A stretch of 11,833 bases of DNA from Giesbergeria sp. Lineage in GTDB: Bacteria > Pseudomonadota > Gammaproteobacteria > Burkholderiales > Burkholderiaceae_C. The stretch lies in contig JAGNUJ010000037.1 of NCBI GenBank assembly GCA_017987055.1, positions 1,716-13,548 of the forward strand, given 5' to 3'. Shown one piece after another: positions 7,265 to 11,833 of the stretch (its first letter is position 1; every line of letters begins with the position of its first letter). A model generated the notes under the pieces. The model did not search any database, was not told the DNA's origin, and worked only from the letters and a program-made list of their open reading frames with translations. The position numbers and the translations under genes are program-made.

Positions 7265-8224
7265 TCAGACGGTTGCGCCAGCGTTTGGATCGTCAGAATC
7301 AACGATGTCGCCGTCTTTGGCCACGGTTTTGATCAGGTCTTCGCGCTTAACGCCCAGCCACATGGCAATCGAGGCGGCGACAAACACCGAAGAGTAAATG
7401 CCAAACAAAATGCCCACCGTCAGCGCCAGCGCAAAGTAGTGCAGGCTAGGGCCGCCAAAGAAGAACATCGACAACACCATCGCCTCGGTCGAGGCGTGGG
7501 TGATGATGGTGCGGCTCATGGTGCTGGTGATGGCGTGGTCAATCACCTCAGCTGTATTCATCTTGCGATAGCGCCTAAAGGCTTCGCGGATACGGTCAAA
7601 AATCACCACCGATTCGTTCACCGAATAGCCCAGCACCGCCAGCACGGCAGCCAGCACCGAGAGCGAAAACTCCCACTGGAAGAAGGCAAAAAAGCCCAAG
7701 ATGATGACCACGTCATGCAGGTTGGCAATGATGGCGGCGACGCCAAACTTCCACTCAAAGCGCATCGCTAAATACACCACGATACCGATGACGACCATGC
7801 CCAGCGCCATCAAGCCGCCATGCACCAGCTCTTCGCCCACTTGCGGGCCGACAAATTCGGTGCGGCGCATGATGGCGTCAGGGTCAGCGGCTTTCAGCGC
7901 AGCAATGACTTGCTCGCTTTGCTGTGCCGAGGTCACGCCCTTTTGCACCGGCAGGCGAATCATCACATCGCGCGAGGTGCCAAAGTTTTGCACCTGCACG
8001 TCCGGGTAGCCCAGCGCCGAGACGGTTTCGCGTACCTTGGCCAGTTCTGCCGGCTGGCTGTAGGCCACCTCCATCACCGTGCCGCCAGTAAATTCCACCG
8101 ACAGGTGCAGGCCGCGCGTGAGCAGGAAGAACACCGCCAGCGCAAAGGTAATGAAGGAGATCGCGTTGAAAACCAACGCGTGCTTCATGAAAGGGATGTC
8201 TTTTTTGATGCGGAAGAATTCCAT
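7265..8224 (-). CDS. secF: Protein translocase subunit SecF
   Basis: SecF pairs with SecD in the inner membrane and uses the proton gradient to help pull secreted proteins through SecYEG. The 319-residue length matches the family. An N-terminal membrane segment (about 16-36) is followed by the periplasmic domain with EFTGGT (44-49) and five more membrane segments. Within these lie NLHDVVIILGFF (168-179) and the hallmark GYSVNESVVIFDRIRE (199-214). It begins 12 bases after the secD stop, with a near-perfect Shine-Dalgarno at 8231-8236. Nothing appears to be missing or altered. Confidence 0.97.
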   Translation of the reverse strand: MEFFRIKKDIPFMKHALVFNAISFITFALAVFFLLTRGLHLSVEFTGGTVMEVAYSQPAELAKVRETVSALGYPDVQVQNFGTSRDVMIRLPVQKGVTSAQQSEQVIAALKAADPDAIMRRTEFVGPQVGEELVHGGLMALGMVVIGIVVYLAMRFEWKFGVAAIIANLHDVVIILGFFAFFQWEFSLSVLAAVLAVLGYSVNESVVIFDRIREAFRRYRKMNTAEVIDHAITSTMSRTIITHASTEAMVLSMFFFGGPSLHYFALALTVGILFGIYSSVFVAASIAMWLGVKREDLIKTVAKDGDIVDSDDPNAGATV

Positions 8225-8230
8225 GGTCTT

Positions 8231-8236
8231 CCTCCT
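8231..8236 (-). promoter_or_regulatory. Strong Shine-Dalgarno for secF
   Basis: The minus strand reads AAAGGAGG, with AGGAGG six bases before the secF ATG. It is the best Shine-Dalgarno among the genes of this window. It lies directly next to the secD stop codon TAA (8237-8239), so ribosomes finishing secD could pass straight to secF. This would help keep SecD and SecF in balance. Confidence 0.8.
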
Positions 8237-10132
8237 TTAAAGGGTCTTGGTCACAGCAGTGGTTGCGCTAGTGTCGGCATCTGGCTTCCAGATTTGGCCA
8301 ATCGACACGCTCTTGAGCTTTTTCTTGCCGCCGTACCACAGGTTCACCAGTCCGCGCGAGAAAAACACCGCCGAGAACATGCTGGTCAAAATACCAATGC
8401 AGTGCACCACAGCAAAGCCGCGCACCGGGCCAGAGCCAAAGGCCAGCAAGGCCAAACCAACAATCAGCGTAGTGACGTTTGAGTCCAGAATCGTCGCCCA
8501 AGCGCGTTCGTAGCCAGCGTGGATCGCCATTTGCGGTGACGCGCCTTCGCGCAGCTCTTCGCGGATGCGCTCGTTGATCAGCACGTTGGAGTCAATCGCC
8601 ACACCAATCGCCAGCGCCATCGCGGCAATGCCGGGCAGCGTGAGCGTTGCTTGCAGCATCGACAGCACCGACAGCAGCATCAACACGTTGACGCCCAGCG
8701 CAATCGTCGAGAACACGCCAAACAGCATGTAGTACATGCACATAAAGGCCGCTACAGCCAGCATGCCCCAGACCACGCTGTCAATGCCGCGCTCAATGTT
8801 GTCAGCGCCCAGACTCGGGCCAATGGTGTATTCCTCAATGATTTCCATCGGCGCAGCCAGCGAGCCAGCACGCAGCAGCAGCGCGGTGTCATTGGCTTCG
8901 GTCGAGCTCATGCGACCCGAAATTTGCACCCGGCCACCACCAATTTCCGAGCGAATCACCGGAGCCGTGACCACTTCGCCCTTGCCCTTTTCAAACAGCA
9001 CAATGGCCATGCGCTTGCCAATGTTCTCGCGCGTGATGTCTTTGAAGATGCGCGAGCCCTTGGCGTCCAGCGTCAGGTTGACAGTGGCTTCTTGTGTCTG
9101 GCTGTCAAAGCCGGGTTGGGCGTCGGTCAAGTTTTCACCCGTCAGGATGACCTGCTTTTTGACGATCACGGCCTGACCGTTGCGGTCGAGGTATTTTTCG
9201 TCGCCAAACGGCACCGGGCCGGCGCCCATTTCAGCGGCGCGGGCATCGGTGCCCTCGTCGACCATGCGCACTTCCAGTGTCGCGGTGCGGCCCAAAATGT
9301 CTTTGGCCTTGGCCGTGTCTTGCACGCCGGGCAGTTGCACCACGATGCGGTCCAGGCCTTGTTGCTGAATCACCGGCTCGGCCACGCCCAGCTCGTTGAT
9401 GCGGTTGTGCAGCGTGGTGATGTTTTGCTTGAGCGCTTGGTCTTGCACGCGGCGCAGCGCCTCGGGCTTGATGGTGGCGATCAGCTTGAACTCGCTGCCA
9501 TCGGCGACGCTGGTGGTTTGCAGATCTGCGAACTCGTCAGCAATCAGGTTGCGCGCAGCGGTTTGCATTGCTTCGTCGCGCACTCGGATATCAATGTTTT
9601 GGCCATTGCGGCTGATGCCGCCGTGGCGAATGTTTTTGTCGCGCAGCACCGTGCGGATGTCGCCGGCATAGGACTCGGCCTTTTTGGTCAGCGCCGCTTG
9701 CATATCGACTTGCAGCATGAAGTGAACGCCGCCGCGCAAATCCAAGCCCAAATACATGGGCGCAGCGTTGATAGCGGTCAGCCAAGCCGGCGAGCGCGAG
9801 ACCAAGTTGAGCGCGACGATGTACATCGGGTCCGACGCATCGGGCACCAGTGCTTTTTGGATGGCGTCTTTGGCCTTGAGCTGGGTGTCGGGGGTGTCAA
9901 AACGCGCCCGCACCGAGGTGCCTTCCAAAGCGATCATGTCGGGCGTGACGCCGGCCTCGTGCAGGGCGACCCGCACCCTCTCTAGCACGGCAGCATCGAC
10001 CTTGACGGTAACCTTGGCCGAGGACACCTGCACGGCAGGCGCTTCACCAAAAAAATTGGGCAGGGTGTACAAAATCCCCACCAACAGCGCGACCACAATG
10101 ATCGCGTACTTCCAGACCGGATAACGGTTCAT
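8237..10132 (-). CDS. secD: Protein translocase subunit SecD
   Basis: SecD forms the proton-driven SecDF complex that assists the late steps of Sec-dependent export. The 631-residue product has an N-terminal membrane segment (about 9-28) and then a large periplasmic region with LGLDLRGGVHF (128-138), LHNRINELGVAEP (241-253) and GRTATLEVRMV (281-291). C-terminal membrane segments start at about 451. The hallmark GVAIDSNVLINERIREE (510-526) includes Asp513, equivalent to the functionally important Asp519 of E. coli SecD. The ATG at 10130-10132 is preceded by a GAGG about 12 bases upstream, a rather distant ribosome binding site. It sits between yajC (71-base gap) and secF (12-base gap), the usual order of this operon. 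Confidence 0.97.
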   Translation of the reverse strand: MNRYPVWKYAIIVVALLVGILYTLPNFFGEAPAVQVSSAKVTVKVDAAVLERVRVALHEAGVTPDMIALEGTSVRARFDTPDTQLKAKDAIQKALVPDASDPMYIVALNLVSRSPAWLTAINAAPMYLGLDLRGGVHFMLQVDMQAALTKKAESYAGDIRTVLRDKNIRHGGISRNGQNIDIRVRDEAMQTAARNLIADEFADLQTTSVADGSEFKLIATIKPEALRRVQDQALKQNITTLHNRINELGVAEPVIQQQGLDRIVVQLPGVQDTAKAKDILGRTATLEVRMVDEGTDARAAEMGAGPVPFGDEKYLDRNGQAVIVKKQVILTGENLTDAQPGFDSQTQEATVNLTLDAKGSRIFKDITRENIGKRMAIVLFEKGKGEVVTAPVIRSEIGGGRVQISGRMSSTEANDTALLLRAGSLAAPMEIIEEYTIGPSLGADNIERGIDSVVWGMLAVAAFMCMYYMLFGVFSTIALGVNVLMLLSVLSMLQATLTLPGIAAMALAIGVAIDSNVLINERIREELREGASPQMAIHAGYERAWATILDSNVTTLIVGLALLAFGSGPVRGFAVVHCIGILTSMFSAVFFSRGLVNLWYGGKKKLKSVSIGQIWKPDADTSATTAVTKTL

Positions 10133-10203
10133 AGGGCGCGTCTACCTCAGAAACAAAGAACGCAGCGGGCCGGTTGGCGCGCTGTAAAACCGGGCGCAGG
10201 CGC

Positions 10204-10539
10204 TTATTTCAGCGAGCCTTTGGGCAGCACTTGGGCCACGGCTTGGCGCTGCAATTGCACCTCGACGCCGGTGGCGATTTCCAAATACACATATTGGTCA
10301 GTGATGCGCGAGACCCGGCCCATGATGCCGCCGCCAGCGACGACTTCATCGCCCTTGGCCAGCGCGTCAATCATGGCGCGGTGCTCTTTTTGGCGCTTCA
10401 TCTGCGGGCGAATCATCACGAAGTACAGCACCAAGAACATCAACACCAGCGGCAACATGCCGGTGAGGGTGGACATCATGTCGCCGCCAGCCGCTGCGGC
10501 AGCAGGAGCGGTTTGGGCAAAAGCAGAAGAAATCAGCAC
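10204..10539 (-). CDS. yajC: Sec translocon accessory protein YajC
   Basis: YajC is a small inner-membrane protein that associates with SecDF and SecYEG. The 111-residue product has an Ala-rich N-terminus (LISSAFAQTAP), one membrane helix (about 27-43, LPLVLMFLVLYFVMIRP) and the conserved cytoplasmic part MKRQKEHRAMIDALAKGDEVVAGGGIMGRV. It ends VLPKGSLK. I placed the start at the GTG at 10537-10539 because GGAG (10547-10550) stands seven bases upstream and the length then matches family members. The frame continues upstream to a GTG at 10638, but that 33-residue extension is Arg- and Cys-rich and unlike YajC. It is the first gene of a yajC-secD-secF unit. The usual tgt and queA neighbours are absent here. 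Confidence 0.95.
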   Translation of the reverse strand: MLISSAFAQTAPAAAAAGGDMMSTLTGMLPLVLMFLVLYFVMIRPQMKRQKEHRAMIDALAKGDEVVAGGGIMGRVSRITDQYVYLEIATGVEVQLQRQAVAQVLPKGSLK

Positions 10540-10750
10540 AGAGCAACTCCAACAAAAAAATAGGTTTAACAAAAAATTTCTGCCCCAGCGAGCGCCGCAG
10601 CGCGCGCCAGAACGCAAGGCAAAGATTGTATGCGGCACCCCTGCAGCGATTGTTTCTTGGCTTTGGCGACCTTGGTGGTAAGCAAAAATACAAGCAAAAT
10701 TGGCCTCTAGGCCTTTAAATACATGCGCTAGCAGCTATCATTTTGATGAG
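10540..10750. promoter_or_regulatory. Intergenic region between the oxidoreductase gene and yajC
   Basis: This is the longest gap in the window at 211 bases. It holds the repeat copy at 10696-10747, then a GC-rich stretch, then an A/T-rich patch at 10550-10578 just before the yajC ribosome binding site. A minus-strand TACAAT at 10625-10630 could be a -10 box for yajC with a leader of about 80 bases, but no convincing -35 precedes it. I see no riboswitch or small gene here that I can support. Confidence 0.4.
10696..10747 (-). repeat. Dispersed short repeat, copy B, intergenic after the oxidoreductase gene
   Basis: This begins four bases after the oxidoreductase stop codon (10751-10753) and matches the fmt copy at 39 of 52 positions without gaps. 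It contains several small dyads: ATCA/TGAT around TTT (10737-10747), TAGC/GCTA (10729-10737) and GGCCT/AGGCC (10702-10713). This structure could make it a transcription end or an RNA-stabilising element for the oxidoreductase mRNA. It resembles repeats I recall from Comamonadaceae genomes; I see no transposase or terminal duplication associated with it. Confidence 0.7.
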
Positions 10751-11833
10751 TTAGAGTGTAGCTGTTGAGGGCGTTTGTCCCCGCCACTGCGCCATCAAAT
10801 CCGCCCATTGCACGCGCGCGGCCTGTAAGTGGCGCTCTTTGATATGGCCGTAGCCGCGAATGTCTTCGGGGATGCGCGCAATGCGCGCCGCCAGTGCCAA
10901 GCGCTCGGGCGTGAGGCCGCTCAGCAGCTCGTCGATGCAGGCGCGGTACTCGGCAATCAACGCGCGCTCCATTTGGCGCTCGGCGGTTTTGCCGAAGATG
11001 TCTAAAGCGCCGCCGCGCAGCCCCTTCATTTTGGTCAGCAGGCCAAAAGCGCTGCGCACCCACGGGCCAAACGACTGCTTAATCAGCTCGCCCTTGTCGT
11101 TTTTCTTGGCCACCAGCGGCGGCGCGAGGTGGTGAACGATTTTGTAATCGCCCTCAAACATCGCGGCAATTGTGTCGGTGAAGGCGGCATCGGTGTGCAG
11201 GCGCGCCACTTCGTACTCGTCCTTGTAGGCCATCAGCTTGAACAAATAGCGCGCCACGGCTTCGCTCAGTTGCGTGCTGTTGCCGCCCAGCTTGGCCTCG
11301 GCGGCTTTGACCTTTTCGACAAAGGCCACGTAGTCAGCAGCGTAGGCGGCGTTTTGGTAATGGGTGAGGTAATCGACGCGCAGCGCCACGCTGTCGGCCA
11401 GCGTCGGTTTTTTGACAAAGTTGATGGCTTGCACTTGTACTGGTTGCAGCAGCGCCTGCACCGCTGCCAAGTCGTGCGCGCAGCGCCGGCCCCATTCAAA
11501 CGCGGCTTGGTTGTTGGCCACTTGCACGCCGTTGAGCTCCATCGCCCGCAGCAGCGCGGCCAGTGACAGCGGCACCTTGCCCTTTTGCCACGCAAAGCCC
11601 AGCAGCAGCGGGTTGGTGTAAATGCTGTCGCCCAGCGCTTGCATGGCGATTTGCTCGGCGTCAAAACTGCCCAAGCCCTCGGCACCGACGGCTGCAGCGA
11701 TGGCGCTTTCGCACTGGCCGCCCGGAAACTGCCAATCGGGGTTGGTGACAAACGCCGCCGTCGGCGCGCCGTGGGTGTTAAGCGCCACATAAGTGCGCCC
11801 CGGCTGCATCACCGCCAGCGTGGCTTTGTTGGC
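10751..11833 (-). CDS. Indolepyruvate ferredoxin oxidoreductase family protein, C-terminal 360 residues only
   Basis: This is the 3' end of a gene that enters from the right edge; the reading frame is open to the last base. The fragment begins ANKATLAVMQPGRT, then HGAPTAAFVTNPDWQFP, typical of the gamma-type 2-oxoacid oxidoreductase domain of the large single-chain enzymes (about 1,150-1,200 residues in total). Further on are RYLFKLMAYKDEYEVARLH (about 195-213), FEGDYKIVHHLAPPL (about 226-240), then FGPWVRSAFG and RGGALDIFGKTAERQMERAL. It ends with IRGYGHIKERHLQAA, the characteristic C-terminal region of this family. The enzymes oxidise aryl or branched-chain 2-oxo acids to acyl-CoA and pass electrons to ferredoxin or another acceptor. 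The thiamine diphosphate and iron-sulphur domains lie outside the window, so the substrate cannot be judged. The gene ends just before repeat copy B. Confidence 0.9.
   Translation of the reverse strand, partial: ANKATLAVMQPGRTYVALNTHGAPTAAFVTNPDWQFPGGQCESAIAAAVGAEGLGSFDAEQIAMQALGDSIYTNPLLLGFAWQKGKVPLSLAALLRAMELNGVQVANNQAAFEWGRRCAHDLAAVQALLQPVQVQAINFVKKPTLADSVALRVDYLTHYQNAAYAADYVAFVEKVKAAEAKLGGNSTQLSEAVARYLFKLMAYKDEYEVARLHTDAAFTDTIAAMFEGDYKIVHHLAPPLVAKKNDKGELIKQSFGPWVRSAFGLLTKMKGLRGGALDIFGKTAERQMERALIAEYRACIDELLSGLTPERLALAARIARIPEDIRGYGHIKERHLQAARVQWADLMAQWRGQTPSTATL

Noticed and set aside
8651..9985. A 444-codon open frame on the plus strand, antisense to secD
   Set aside because: The product is His/Gln/Ala-rich low-complexity sequence with no recognisable domain, and it lies wholly opposite the well-conserved secD. 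Such frames are expected opposite GC-rich genes.
10540..10638. An N-terminal extension of yajC to a GTG at 10638
   Set aside because: The extension is unlike YajC, and the GTG at 10537-10539 has a well-placed GGAG.
10681..10750. Treating the repeat region as an insertion sequence remnant or CRISPR unit
   Set aside because: There is no transposase sequence, no terminal duplication and no regular spacing; only two diverged copies are present, some 9.9 kb apart.

Overview
The window is a stretch of ordinary chromosome from a GC-rich betaproteobacterium, most likely Burkholderiales and probably Comamonadaceae. The grounds are the protein flavour (Fmt, Def, SecD, SecF, YajC), the single-chain indolepyruvate ferredoxin oxidoreductase, the DUF1631 protein, and two copies of a short dispersed repeat of a kind I recall from Comamonadaceae genomes. 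Coding density is very high. No tRNA, rRNA, CRISPR array, insertion sequence or prophage gene is visible. No stretch of more than about 210 bases lacks a gene.

Left block (1-2119, minus strand): def, fmt and the 5' part of an azlC-type permease gene, read in that order and tightly packed. The def stop and fmt GTG start overlap as GTGA, and azlC begins directly after the fmt stop codon. A 198-base divergent intergenic region (2120-2317) follows. Next come two plus-strand genes: a LysM protein that matches the type IV pilus factor TsaP in architecture and position, and dprA, the RecA loader of natural transformation. The order fmt-def / tsaP-dprA is an old proteobacterial arrangement, also found in Pseudomonas aeruginosa.

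Right block (4805-10539, minus strand): yajC, secD and secF, the accessory part of the Sec translocase, followed by a large DUF1631 protein of unknown function whose 3' end meets dprA tail to tail. Upstream of yajC, after a 211-base gap, lies the C-terminal 360 residues of an indolepyruvate ferredoxin oxidoreductase-type enzyme that enters from the right edge on the same strand.

The most interesting observation concerns a short repeat. One copy lies just after the oxidoreductase stop codon (about 10696-10747). A diverged copy (about 790-841) lies inside fmt in the same orientation and is translated in frame as a loop of the Fmt C-terminal domain. This looks like a dispersed intergenic repeat taken up as coding sequence. 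No new multi-gene system is evident; the other findings are modest points of context, start sites and intergenic structure.
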